Positions 15,604 to 24,473 of a stretch of 56,003 nt of DNA are shown here, one piece after another. Both the position numbers and the translations under genes were made by a program. This DNA is from Pseudoduganella sp. Lineage in GTDB: Bacteria; Pseudomonadota; Gammaproteobacteria; Burkholderiales; Burkholderiaceae_D. The first letter of the stretch is position 1. The number at the start of each line of letters is the position of its first letter. The notes below the pieces were generated by a model. The model worked only from the letters and a program-made list of their open reading frames with translations. It made no database searches and was not told the DNA's origin. The stretch covers positions 1 to 56,003 of the forward strand of contig JAJTCO010000014.1 in the NCBI GenBank assembly GCA_021323265.1, written 5' to 3'.

Positions 15604-16854
15604 TTACGGGCTGTGCGGCGCGCTGGCGCCCACGCGCGCCAGGCTCGGCTTGCGCTCCTTCTGCAGCCGGGCCGCCACCTGCTCGGCACGCGCCAGGGCG
15701 CGCACCAGGTTGCCGCCGGCCAGCCGCGCCAGGTCGGCGTCGTGCCAGCCGCGACGCACCAGTTCGGCAAACAGGGCAGGGTAGGTCGACACGTCTTCCA
15801 GTCCCTCCGGGTTGGTGGCGCCGTAGTAGTCGCCGGCGATGCCGACGTGCGCGTGTCCTGCCACGCGCGCCACGTGCTCGATGTGGTCGGCCACCATGGC
15901 CAGCGTGGCCTTGGGCGCCGGCCCGGCCTTGGCGACGTAGTCCGCTTCGCGCTGCTTGAATTCCGGGCTGTCCGGCTCGGCGCCGGCAGCCGCCTGCATC
16001 AGGCCCTTGCGCCAGGCCGCCACCTGCGGCGAAATGAAGGTCGGCACGAAGGTCACCATCACCACGCCGCCATTGGCGGCCATGCGCCGCAGCACGTCGT
16101 CCGGTACGTTGCGCGGGTGGTCGTTCAGGGCGCGCGCGCTGGAGTGGGAGAAGATCACCGGCGCGGCGCTGGTGTCGAGCGCCTGGTGCATCACTTCCGG
16201 GCTGACGTGGCTCAGGTCCACCAGCATGCCCAGGCGGTTCATCTCGCGCACGACTTCCTTGCCGAAGGGCGACAGGCCGCCGTGGCGGCGCTCGCCCAGC
16301 GCGGCGTCCACCCAGTCCAGCGTGCTGTTGTGGGTCAGCGTCATGTAGCGCGCGCCCAGCGCGTAGTAGGCGCGCAGGGCGCCCAGGCTGTTCTCGATCA
16401 CGTGGCCGCCTTCCATGCCGATGAAGCTGGCGATCTTGCCGGCGCGCTTGGCCTTGGCGATGTCGCTGCTGCGCGTGGCCAGCACCAGGCTTTCCGGGTA
16501 TTTGGCGATCATGCGGCGCGCCAGGTCGATCTGCTCCAGCTGCGCGACGGCCCAGCCGCCTTTCAGTTCGCCCGGTACGTAGACGCTCCAGAACTGGGCG
16601 GCCAGCTTGCCCTGCTTCAGGCGCGCCAGGTCCGTTTCGTGCGGGGTGCGCTGGCGCAGGTCGTAGTGTTCCAGGTCCATCGGATGCGCAGCGTCTTCGC
16701 GAATGGTCCACGGCAGGTCGTTGTGGCCGTCGACCAGGGGTACCTTGTCGAGCAGGGCGCGTGCGTGGTGCAGGGCGGCATCCGGCGCTGCGGCTGCGGG
16801 TGGCAGACAGAAGGCGAGGGCCATGGCGAGGACGGGGGCGCTGCGATGCTTCAT
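15604..16854 (-). CDS. Membrane dipeptidase (M19, renal dipeptidase family), secreted
   Basis: 416 aa with a signal peptide (residues 1-22, ending PPAAAAP). Family M19 marks are the first metal site DGHNDLPW (42-49), the metal-bridging Glu region (IGMEGGHVIEN), the two downstream His sites (LTHNSTLDWVD and LSHVSPEVM) and FSHSSARAL. M19 enzymes hydrolyse dipeptides, including D-containing ones, with a two-zinc site. Probably periplasmic. It is the last gene of a tight minus-strand operon; its start overlaps the stop of the DUF3820 gene. Confidence 0.93.
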   Translation of the reverse strand: MKHRSAPVLAMALAFCLPPAAAAPDAALHHARALLDKVPLVDGHNDLPWTIREDAAHPMDLEHYDLRQRTPHETDLARLKQGKLAAQFWSVYVPGELKGGWAVAQLEQIDLARRMIAKYPESLVLATRSSDIAKAKRAGKIASFIGMEGGHVIENSLGALRAYYALGARYMTLTHNSTLDWVDAALGERRHGGLSPFGKEVVREMNRLGMLVDLSHVSPEVMHQALDTSAAPVIFSHSSARALNDHPRNVPDDVLRRMAANGGVVMVTFVPTFISPQVAAWRKGLMQAAAGAEPDSPEFKQREADYVAKAGPAPKATLAMVADHIEHVARVAGHAHVGIAGDYYGATNPEGLEDVSTYPALFAELVRRGWHDADLARLAGGNLVRALARAEQVAARLQKERKPSLARVGASAPHSP

Positions 16855-17075
16855 CGGTTTCCTTTCGGCGCGCGCAGCGGTTCGAGCAGGCTGCGCAGGT
16901 TGTTGTGGTCGATCTCGTACATCAGGGCCAGCAGCGCGCCCAGCTCCCCCTTGGGGAAGCCTGCGCGCGCCATCCAGCCCAGGTAATGCCCTGGCAAGTC
17001 CGCCAGCTTGCGTCCCTTGTACTTCCCGTAGGGCATGTCGCGTGCCACCAGCATTGCCAGGTATTCAGGGTTCAT
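16851..17075 (-). CDS. DUF3820 family protein
   Basis: 74 aa, carrying the family core MPYGKYKGRKLADLPGHYLG near residue 14-34 and a conserved hydrophobic helix after it. DUF3820 proteins are small and of unknown biochemical function; one Pseudomonas member has been described as quorum-sensing regulated. The start lies six bases after the AraC/GyrI stop, and the stop overlaps the dipeptidase start, so it is part of the same operon. Confidence 0.85.
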   Translation of the reverse strand: MNPEYLAMLVARDMPYGKYKGRKLADLPGHYLGWMARAGFPKGELGALLALMYEIDHNNLRSLLEPLRAPKGNR

Positions 17076-17081
17076 GGTTCT

Positions 17082-18020
17082 TTACAGCGCCCGCACGGGA
17101 ATGCAGATGTCGCAGGTGAAGCTGCCGTCCGTCTGCGTGGCCAGGCCTTCGTAGCGCTCGAAGCACGGTCGCTCGTCGCATTGCATGCCGCTGGACGGCA
17201 GCCATTCCTTCATCAGGCGGTTCCACACCGGGCCGATGTCGCGCGGGTTGCCCGTATAGCGGGTGACGGCGTAGCGCCCGCCCGGCAGGTGGGCAACGCT
17301 GAACTGCCCGCCCGGTTCGAAGCCTTCCGGGATCTCGACACAGGCGTCGTAGCGGCATTTGTCCGGCGGCGTGACGCTCGGGTCGTCGTGGCCGATGCCG
17401 TAGCAGGTGGCGCCGGCCAGGCCGTGCGCGTGCAGCCAGGGCATCATGGTGCGGCCCCAGAATTCGCCGATGGCCGGGCCGTAGGGGCCGATATGGCGGC
17501 GGTAGGCAACGCGGGCAGGGGGCAGGTCGATGACGTTCACTTCCATGGTGGTTTCTCCGTAAGGGTTGTAGGAGTGGCCATGTTCGCCGCTGCCGCCCTG
17601 GCCCGCCTGACCGTGCTTGCTGTTCGCCTGATCGGAATTGCTATATTGCTCGCGCAGCGCAGCCAGGAAGGCTGCCGTACGCTCGGGCGTATTGTTGCGC
17701 CACTCGGTCGGAGTGCTGCCGAAGCGGCTCTTGAAGGCGCGCGCAAACGCTTCGCCCGAGCCGAAGCCGGTGGCCAGCGCCACGTCCAGCACGGCGCCGC
17801 CGGCGGCCAGTTTGTGCGCCGCCGTTTCCAGCCGGCGCCGCCGCACGTAGTCGCCGATGGTCTCGCCCATCCAGGCGGCAAACAGGCGGTGGAAGTGGTA
17901 GCGCGAAAAATTGGCGATGTCGGCCAGCGCCGGCAAGTCCAGTTGCGCGTCCAGGTGGCGGTCGATGTGGTCGAGCACGCGGTTCATGCGGCGCTCGTAT
18001 TCGTTGCGTGATTCGTTCAT
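17082..18020 (-). CDS. AraC family regulator with GyrI-like effector-binding domain
   Basis: 312 aa. Two helix-turn-helix motifs make up the N-terminal AraC DNA-binding domain (about 10-110; LADIANFSRYHFHRLFAAW and ALATGFGSGEAFARAFKSRFG). A Gly/Ser/Asn-rich linker (about 125-155) leads to a GyrI/BacR-like ligand-binding domain (about 160-312; VNVIDLPPARVAYRRHIGPYG). This order (HTH first) is typical of the Rob/SoxS-like AraC-GyrI fusions that respond to hydrophobic compounds. The start overlaps the dgt stop, so it lies in the dgt-araC-DUF3820-dipeptidase operon. Confidence 0.92.
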   Translation of the reverse strand: MNESRNEYERRMNRVLDHIDRHLDAQLDLPALADIANFSRYHFHRLFAAWMGETIGDYVRRRRLETAAHKLAAGGAVLDVALATGFGSGEAFARAFKSRFGSTPTEWRNNTPERTAAFLAALREQYSNSDQANSKHGQAGQGGSGEHGHSYNPYGETTMEVNVIDLPPARVAYRRHIGPYGPAIGEFWGRTMMPWLHAHGLAGATCYGIGHDDPSVTPPDKCRYDACVEIPEGFEPGGQFSVAHLPGGRYAVTRYTGNPRDIGPVWNRLMKEWLPSSGMQCDERPCFERYEGLATQTDGSFTCDICIPVRAL

Positions 18021-19240
18021 GCGATTGGGTAGATGCGGTCAAGGCTGCCGGCGCCGAAATACTTTTCGTATTCCTTGGCGGCGTAGGAATCCATCATGCC
18101 GGAAATATAGTCGGCCACCAGGCGCTCGCGCGAATCGTGCAGGCTGCGGATGGCCGGCGGCAGCAGGATGCCGCCCTTGTTGTAGCTCGGGTCGGTGAGC
18201 ACTTCGAACAGGCCGCGGATGATCTTCTCGCCGCGCTTTTCGTACAGCTGCACGTCCTTCTTGCGCAGGATGGCGCGCCACAGCAGGCTTTTCAGGCCGC
18301 GCGCCAGCAGGCCCTTGCTGCGGTAGCCCAGTTCGGGGCCGTGCCGGCCCTCGACCACGGCGATGTCGCGGCACAGTTCATGCACGATCTGCGAGGTCAG
18401 CTCCTTGCGCAGCACGATGGAGTATTCCTCCGAACTTTCCTGCATGTCGCATTTGAGCGCCTCTTCGTGGGCGTGGTTGGCAATGCTGGAGAACTGTTCG
18501 TAGGCGCCGGAAAAGTCCTTGCTGATCCTGAATTCGTGCACGATCTCGCCCCAGGTGATGATGCCGAAGCTGAGCGCATCCTCCACGTCGTGCGCGGCGT
18601 AGGCGATTTCGTCGGCCAGGTCCATGATCTGGGCGTCGATGCTCTTGCGCAGCGAGACGCCGTGCGCGGCCAGCTGGCCGCTGAGGAATTCGTGGTCCTC
18701 GTCGTACAGGAACTTTTTCGGGTTGTCGGCGCGGCGCTGGAAGTACTTGGTGATGCCCAGCAGCGAGCGCACCGTCAGGTTCAGGCCCGCGTAGGCGTGG
18801 TGCTTCTTCTCCAGCGTGCGCAGGGTGCGGAAGGCTTGCGCGTTGCCTTCGAAGCCGCCGGCGCCGGCCACCAGTTCGTCCAGGATCTTCTCGCCGTAGT
18901 GGCCGAAGGGCGGATTGCCGATATCGTGCGCCAGCGAGCACGTTTCCGACACCACGCTGCGCTCGAGCCCCAGTTCGGCGGCGATGGAGCGGGCGATCTG
19001 CGCCACTTCCAGGCTGTGGGTCAGGCGGTTGCGGTTGAAGCGGTTGGCGTCCACGCCCAGCAGCTGCATCTTGCCCTGCAGGCGGCGGAAGGAGGAGGAA
19101 TACAGCACGCGCGCGTAGTCGCGCATGCATTCTTCGCGGCCCTCGCTGCGGCCATCGGCCTGGGCGTGGACCCGGTATTCGAGCGGCAGCACCAGCGCCT
19201 CCTGGGCGCGGGCAAAGTCGATGGTGGTCTGGTCGTACAT
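18017..19240 (-). CDS. dgt: Deoxyguanosinetriphosphate triphosphohydrolase-like protein
   Basis: 407 aa, HD-superfamily dNTP triphosphohydrolase. The metal site is readable: H75 (LTHSLEVAQ), H105-D106 (LAHDIGNPPFGHYGE), and a distal Asp in the DLADEIAYAAHDVEDA helix. It hydrolyses dNTPs (dGTP preferred in the E. coli enzyme) to nucleoside and tripolyphosphate and so limits dNTP pools. Length matches the shorter dGTPase-like clade. First gene of a four-gene overlapping operon; the divergent symporter gene begins 90 bases upstream. Confidence 0.93.
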   Translation of the reverse strand: MYDQTTIDFARAQEALVLPLEYRVHAQADGRSEGREECMRDYARVLYSSSFRRLQGKMQLLGVDANRFNRNRLTHSLEVAQIARSIAAELGLERSVVSETCSLAHDIGNPPFGHYGEKILDELVAGAGGFEGNAQAFRTLRTLEKKHHAYAGLNLTVRSLLGITKYFQRRADNPKKFLYDEDHEFLSGQLAAHGVSLRKSIDAQIMDLADEIAYAAHDVEDALSFGIITWGEIVHEFRISKDFSGAYEQFSSIANHAHEEALKCDMQESSEEYSIVLRKELTSQIVHELCRDIAVVEGRHGPELGYRSKGLLARGLKSLLWRAILRKKDVQLYEKRGEKIIRGLFEVLTDPSYNKGGILLPPAIRSLHDSRERLVADYISGMMDSYAAKEYEKYFGAGSLDRIYPIA

Positions 19241-19329
19241 GATTCTCCCGTCAGTGTGGAGGCGATTCTAAGGCGCTTCGGCGTTCCAGTGTATATTGCA
19301 GGCCAAAATGTTTCATGGCTGGATAAAAA

Positions 19330-20799
19330 ATGTCTCCTGTTTCGCTTTTCCTCGTGGTGCTGGCCTATTTCGGCCTGCTGCTCGGCGTGGCCTGGGCCAC
19401 CTCCCGCAACGCCAACAACGACAGCTTCTTCATCGGGAACAAGAGTTCGAACTGGATGCTGGTGGCCTTCGGCATGGTCGGCACCACGCTCAGCGGCGTC
19501 ACCTTCATCAGCGTGCCCGGCGCCGTGGGGCGCGACGGCTTCGGCTACCTGCAGATCATGCTCGGCTATACGCTGGGCTACATCGCGGTGACCTTCGTGC
19601 TGCTGCCGCTGTACTACCGGCTGAAACTGACCTCGATCTACCATTACCTGGACGTGCGGCTGGGGCGCCGCTCCTACCAGAGCGGGGCGGCGTTCTTCAT
19701 CATCTCGCGCACCCTGGGCGCCACGGCGCGCCTGTACCTGGTGGTCAACATCCTGCAGGCCACCATCCTGGACAGCCTGGGCGTGCCATTCTGGGCCACC
19801 AACCTGATCATCCTCGCCATGATCCTCCTGTATACCTATGAAGGCGGGGTGAAGACCATTGTCTGGACCGATACGCTGCAGACGACGGGCATGCTGTTCG
19901 GGCTGGTGGCCTGCGTGGTGTTCCTGCTCAACCAGATGAACCTGGGCCTGTTCGAGAGCCTGGCGCAGATGCGCGCCAGCGGCCTGGCACGGGTGGTGAC
20001 GAGCGACATCGACAGCCCGGCCTATTTCTGGAAGCAGGTGGTGGCGGGCGCCTTCATCACCATCGCCATGACCGGCATGGACCAGGAAATGATGCAGAAG
20101 AATATCTCGGTGCGCACGCTGCGCGACTCGCAGAAGAACATGCTGGCGCTGACCGCCATCCTGTTCGGCGTGCTGACCCTGTTCCTGTTCCTGGGCGGGC
20201 TGCTGCACCTGTACGCGCCGCAGGTGGGCGTGACGGCCAGCGGCGACAAGATCTTCCCGGCTGTGGCGATGGGCCACCTGCCGGCGGTCCTGCAACTGGT
20301 GTTCATCATTGCGCTGATCAGCGCGCTGTTCCCCAGCGCCGACGGCGCCATCACGGCCCTCACGTCCTCCTTCTGCATCGACATCCTCGGCCTGAAGCGG
20401 CGCGACGACCTGGGCGAGGGCGCCCAGCTGCGCATGCGCCACCGCGTGCACCTGGCGTTCTGCGCCCTGTTCCTGCTGCTGGTGATGGTCTTCAAGTGGA
20501 TCGACAGCGCCAGCATGATCGGCGTGATCCTGAAGCTGGCCGGCTACACCTACGGGCCGCTGCTGGGCCTGTTCGCGTTCGGCCTGCTGAGCAGGCGCGC
20601 CGTCAACGACCGGCTGGTGCCGTGGGTGGCGCTGGCCGGGCCGCTGCTGTGCGCCCTGGTCGACTGGCAGCAGCAATGGCTGTTCGGCAGCTACCGCCTG
20701 GGGCTGGAACTGCTGGTCATCAACGGGCTGTTTGTCATGGCCGGCCTGTACCTGATTTCTTCCCCGGGCAAAGCGAATGTCGCTTATAGTGTGAAGTAG
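19330..20799 (+). CDS. Sodium:solute symporter (SSS family)
   Basis: 489 aa, about 13 membrane helices. Family features are the N-terminal FFIGNKSSNWMLVAFGMVGT segment, SGVTFISVPGAVG (sodium/substrate helix with helix break) and later GMDQEMMQKNIS. It uses sodium to import an organic solute; the solute cannot be told from sequence. The gene is divergent from dgt and followed by sppA after 26 bases. No dedicated metabolic genes flank it. Confidence 0.9.
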   Translation: MSPVSLFLVVLAYFGLLLGVAWATSRNANNDSFFIGNKSSNWMLVAFGMVGTTLSGVTFISVPGAVGRDGFGYLQIMLGYTLGYIAVTFVLLPLYYRLKLTSIYHYLDVRLGRRSYQSGAAFFIISRTLGATARLYLVVNILQATILDSLGVPFWATNLIILAMILLYTYEGGVKTIVWTDTLQTTGMLFGLVACVVFLLNQMNLGLFESLAQMRASGLARVVTSDIDSPAYFWKQVVAGAFITIAMTGMDQEMMQKNISVRTLRDSQKNMLALTAILFGVLTLFLFLGGLLHLYAPQVGVTASGDKIFPAVAMGHLPAVLQLVFIIALISALFPSADGAITALTSSFCIDILGLKRRDDLGEGAQLRMRHRVHLAFCALFLLLVMVFKWIDSASMIGVILKLAGYTYGPLLGLFAFGLLSRRAVNDRLVPWVALAGPLLCALVDWQQQWLFGSYRLGLELLVINGLFVMAGLYLISSPGKANVAYSVK

Positions 20800-20825
20800 T
20801 TACATTTTTAGCACTAGGAGTAAAG

Positions 20826-22700
20826 ATGTCCCGCTCTGTATTCTCGTATCTCCGCGGCGGTTTTGCCTGGTTCTGGCGCGCCGTGGACAATAGCCGCCGC
20901 GCCACCATGAACCTGCTGTTCCTGCTGATCGTGGTCCTGCTGCTGGCGGCGATCTTCGGCGGCGGCGTCAAGCCGCTGAGCAGCAAGACCATGCTGGTCC
21001 TGAACCTGGAAGGCACGCTGGTGGAGCAGTCGCACGGCAGCAGCCGCGACGCCCTGCGGGCCGGCCTGACCGGCGGCGATGTGCGCAAGTCGGTGCAGCT
21101 GCGCGACGTGCTGAACGTGCTGGACGCGGCCGCCAAGGACCCGCAGATCGCCGGCGCGGTGCTGATCCTCGATGAGATGGAAGGCGGCGGCCAGGCCATG
21201 CTGCGCGAAATCGGCGCGGCGGTGGACCGCTTCAAGGCCAGCGGCAAGAAGGTGGTGGCCTGGGGTTCCAGCTACAACCAGCGCCAGTACCAGATCGCCA
21301 TGCATGCCGACGAAGTCTACCTGCACCCGATGGGCGCCGTGCTGCTGGAAGGCTTCGGCAAGTACCGCAACTATTACCGCGATGCGCTGGACAAGGTGGG
21401 CGTGACGGTCAACCTGATGAAGGTGGGCACCTACAAGAGCTTTGCCGAGCCGTTCATCGCCAACGGCCCGTCGCCGGCGGCGGCGGAGGCCGATGCCTAC
21501 CTGGTCAACGACCTGTGGGCGCGCTATACCGCCCAGGTCGAACAGTCGCGCAAGCTGCCCGAAGGGGCGCTGATGCGGGCCATCGACAACCTGCCGGCGC
21601 TGCTGGAAGGCGCCAAGGGCAACCTGGCCAAGGTGGCGCTGGACACCAAGCTGGTGGACGGCCTGCTGACCAAGGATGAGCTGCGCGCGCTGGTGATCAA
21701 GCGCGGCGTGGCCGACCCGGCGGCCAAATCGTTCCGCCAGGTGAGCTACCACGACTACCTGGCGCGCCAGTTCCCGAAACTGACCGGCGATGCGATCGGC
21801 GTCGTCATGGCGGTGGGCGAGATCAGCGACGGCGATGCGCCGGCCGGCCAGATCGGCGGCGCCTCGACCGCGCGCCTGGTGCGCATGGCGCGCGAGGATG
21901 ACGCCATCAAGGCGGTGGTGCTGCGCGTCGATTCGCCCGGCGGCAGCGCGTTCGGTTCGGAGCTGATCCGGCGCGAGCTGGAACTGACGCGCGCGGCCGG
22001 CAAGCCGGTGATCGTTTCGATGGGCAACGTGGCCGCTTCCGGCGGCTACTGGATTGCCATGGCAGCCGACGAGGTGATCGCCGACCCGGCCACCATCACC
22101 GGCTCGATCGGCGTGTTCGCGCTGTTCCCGACCGTGGACAAGGTGGCCGGCAAGATGGGCATCCATACCGCCGGCCAGACCACCACCTGGCTGGGCGATG
22201 CCGGCAATCCGCTGCGTCCGATGGACCCGCGTTTCGGTCAACTGATCCAGGGCGCCATCGTCCACGTGTACGACGAATTCACCACCAAGGCGGCCAAGGC
22301 GCGCAACACCACGCCGGCCAAGATCGACGCCGTGGGCCAGGGCCGCGTCTGGACCGGCGCGCAGGCGCAGGAACGCGGTCTGGTCGATACCCTGGGCGGC
22401 TACAAGGATGCGCTGAAGGCCGCGGCGCGCCGCGCCAAGCTGGCGGGCGAGCCGCGCGTGGTCTATATCGAACGTGAAGTCTCCCGCATCGACAAGGTGC
22501 TGGAATACTTCGGCGCATCCGCCGCCACGACCGTGGCCAAGGCCTACGGCGAACAGGCGCGCGCGTCGCTGCTGACGGTGGGCATGCCGGCCGGCGTGGC
22601 CAAGGAAGTGGTGCAGGACCTGGGCTGGCTGAACGACATGGCGACCCAGCGCAAGCCGTTCATGGCACTGACCCACTGCCTGTGCACGTCGCCCGACTGA
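20826..22700 (+). CDS. sppA: Signal peptide peptidase SppA, 67 kDa type
   Basis: 624 aa, the double-length (two tandem S49 domains) form. An N-terminal membrane helix lies at about 25-45 (LLFLLIVVLLLAAIFGG). The catalytic Lys204 (GTYKSFAEP) lies in the first domain and the nucleophile Ser405 (NVAASGGYW) in the second, matching the E. coli K209/S409 dyad. It degrades cleaved signal peptides in the inner membrane on the periplasmic side. The ATG follows a good TAGGAG ribosome-binding site. Confidence 0.95.
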   Translation: MSRSVFSYLRGGFAWFWRAVDNSRRATMNLLFLLIVVLLLAAIFGGGVKPLSSKTMLVLNLEGTLVEQSHGSSRDALRAGLTGGDVRKSVQLRDVLNVLDAAAKDPQIAGAVLILDEMEGGGQAMLREIGAAVDRFKASGKKVVAWGSSYNQRQYQIAMHADEVYLHPMGAVLLEGFGKYRNYYRDALDKVGVTVNLMKVGTYKSFAEPFIANGPSPAAAEADAYLVNDLWARYTAQVEQSRKLPEGALMRAIDNLPALLEGAKGNLAKVALDTKLVDGLLTKDELRALVIKRGVADPAAKSFRQVSYHDYLARQFPKLTGDAIGVVMAVGEISDGDAPAGQIGGASTARLVRMAREDDAIKAVVLRVDSPGGSAFGSELIRRELELTRAAGKPVIVSMGNVAASGGYWIAMAADEVIADPATITGSIGVFALFPTVDKVAGKMGIHTAGQTTTWLGDAGNPLRPMDPRFGQLIQGAIVHVYDEFTTKAAKARNTTPAKIDAVGQGRVWTGAQAQERGLVDTLGGYKDALKAAARRAKLAGEPRVVYIEREVSRIDKVLEYFGASAATTVAKAYGEQARASLLTVGMPAGVAKEVVQDLGWLNDMATQRKPFMALTHCLCTSPD

Positions 22701-22723
22701 GGCGCCGCGCATGCGCTGGCGCC
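22701..22723 (+). terminator. G+C-rich hairpin directly after sppA
   Basis: GGCGCCGCGC and GCGCTGGCGCC form a 10-base stem with one bulged base and a two-base top. It begins right after the stop codon of sppA. No T-run follows, so it would be a weak or pausing terminator rather than a classical one. Confidence is low because such hairpins are common in this G+C-rich DNA. Confidence 0.4.
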
Positions 22724-22871
22724 GGGGCGGCGGCCCGTTTGCAAAGTCACCCCGGCGCTGGCATGATGCTGGCATGATCAACCCACGCGTATCACTGGAA
22801 GCTGTCGACCAGGTGCGGCCCCATCGTCCGGCCGCGCAGCGTGTCGCCATGGCTGCCCGGAGGGGCGCCCC

Positions 22872-24416
22872 ATGAGCTGCAGCGACGTCCAGCGCCAGTG
22901 GCTCGCGCTGCAAGCGAGCCAGCGCGAGCTGGATGTGCAAAGCGCCGCGCTGGCCGCGCTCGGGCGCCAGAAGCGCGAGGCCGAGGAAGGCTTGCGGCGC
23001 TACGCCGGCCTGTTCGACCAGGCTCCCGTATGCTACCTGTCGCTGGCGAGGGACGGCACGGTGATCCGCGCCAACCAGGCGGCGGCGTTGTTGTTTGCCT
23101 GTCCGCTGCAGGCCCTGGCGGGGCAGCCGGCGGAGCGCTTCCTGGCGCCGCACAGCAGGAACGCGCTGCGGCAGTTGCTGTCCGGACTGCGTGCCGACGG
23201 CGCCAGTGTCGCCATGGAGGCGCAGTTGTTCGACGCCCTGGGTGGCGGCCGCGTCAGGATCGAGGCTAACCTGGACCTGGCCGGCGATGCCGTGCGCATG
23301 GTGGTCAGCGACGTGCGCTCGCGCGAGCAGCACGACGCGGCGCTGCAACGGACCTTTGCCGTCCTCGATACCCTGGGCGAGGGTGTGGCGGTGGCCGATG
23401 CCGACGGCGTCATCGTGGCGGTCAATCCCGCCTTCACCGCCATTAGCGGCCGTGCCGCGGCGCAGGCGATCGGCAGCGAACTGGCCACGCTGTGCGGCGA
23501 AGCGGCGGTGCTGGCGGCGCTGCACGACGGCAGCTGGCAGGGCGAGCTGGCCCTGCGCCGGCCGGACGGTACGCCGCTGGACGCGGCGCTGTCGCTGCGC
23601 ACCCTGGCTGGCACCGGCGGCGGCGTGGCCGGCGCGGTGGCCGTGCTATCGGACATCAGCCGCCGCAAGCAGGCCGAGGCTGCGCTGCAGGACCTGCACC
23701 GCAACCTGGAGTCGCAGGTGGTGCAGCGTACCGCCGACCTGCTGCACACTAACGGCCAGCTGCGCCAGCTGTCGGCCCATCTGGCCTCGGTCAAGGAGGA
23801 GGAGCGCAAGCGCATCGCGCGCGAAATCCATGACGAACTGGGACAGAACCTCTTGGCGCTGAAGCTGGACATCGTCCAGCTCAACGAGCGCATGGCCGGC
23901 CGCGAAAGCCGCCTGTCGCGCCGCGTGACGGCGGCGCTGGCCAATATCGACGCCACGCTGCGCAGCGTGCGCGGCATCATGAACGAGCTGCGTCCCTCGG
24001 TGCTGGACCTGGGCCTGGCCGCGGCGCTGGAGTGGCTGGTCAACGATTTTCGCCATCGCAGCAACCTGCACTACGAGTTGGACCTACCCGGCGAAGCGGA
24101 ACTGGCGGCCATTGGCAGCGAAGCGTCGCTGGTGCTGTTCCGCATCGTGCAGGAATCGCTGGTCAATGCGCTGCGCCACGCGCGCGCGACCCAGGTGGCG
24201 GTGCGCCTGAGCGTGGGGCGGAGCGAGGTGGCGCTGGAGGTGGAGGACAACGGCATCGGCATCGCGCCATCGTGCCGCGAACGTCCCGGTTCCTTCGGCC
24301 TGATCGGCATGCAGGAACGGGCCGCTGCGCTGAACGGCAGCTTTGCCCTGAACGAGTACGAAGCGGGCGCCGGCTGCTGCGTGACCGTGCGCCTTCCGTT
24401 GCAAAATAGTCAATAG
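22872..24416 (+). CDS. Orphan NarL-type sensor histidine kinase with two PAS domains
   Basis: 514 aa. Order: coiled N-terminus (1-45), PAS 1 (about 45-155), PAS 2 (about 160-270), coiled-coil linker, HisKA_3 dimerisation domain with the phospho-His motif REIHDELGQNLLALKLD (about 316-332) and an HATPase_c domain (about 410-512; VEDNGIGIA and FGLIGMQERA). No membrane helix, so it senses in the cytoplasm. NarL-type kinases usually sit beside a LuxR-type response regulator; none is adjacent here. The start ATG follows an AGGGG ribosome-binding site and overlaps the stop of a 33-codon upstream frame. Confidence 0.9.
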   Translation: MSCSDVQRQWLALQASQRELDVQSAALAALGRQKREAEEGLRRYAGLFDQAPVCYLSLARDGTVIRANQAAALLFACPLQALAGQPAERFLAPHSRNALRQLLSGLRADGASVAMEAQLFDALGGGRVRIEANLDLAGDAVRMVVSDVRSREQHDAALQRTFAVLDTLGEGVAVADADGVIVAVNPAFTAISGRAAAQAIGSELATLCGEAAVLAALHDGSWQGELALRRPDGTPLDAALSLRTLAGTGGGVAGAVAVLSDISRRKQAEAALQDLHRNLESQVVQRTADLLHTNGQLRQLSAHLASVKEEERKRIAREIHDELGQNLLALKLDIVQLNERMAGRESRLSRRVTAALANIDATLRSVRGIMNELRPSVLDLGLAAALEWLVNDFRHRSNLHYELDLPGEAELAAIGSEASLVLFRIVQESLVNALRHARATQVAVRLSVGRSEVALEVEDNGIGIAPSCRERPGSFGLIGMQERAAALNGSFALNEYEAGAGCCVTVRLPLQNSQ

Positions 24417-24473
24417 CCGTACGGGCCGGGAACGCATATACTGCCGGTGCTTTTATCCGTTCAGGGGACTGTC

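Noticed and set aside
18017..19240. Possible phage-defence role for the dGTPase
   Set aside because: The operon partners (AraC regulator, DUF3820, dipeptidase) are not defence genes and composition is core-like, so a housekeeping dNTPase is the simpler reading.
20814..23525. Open frame of 903 codons on the minus strand across sppA and the sensor kinase
   Set aside because: Same shadow effect; both plus-strand genes have intact catalytic motifs.
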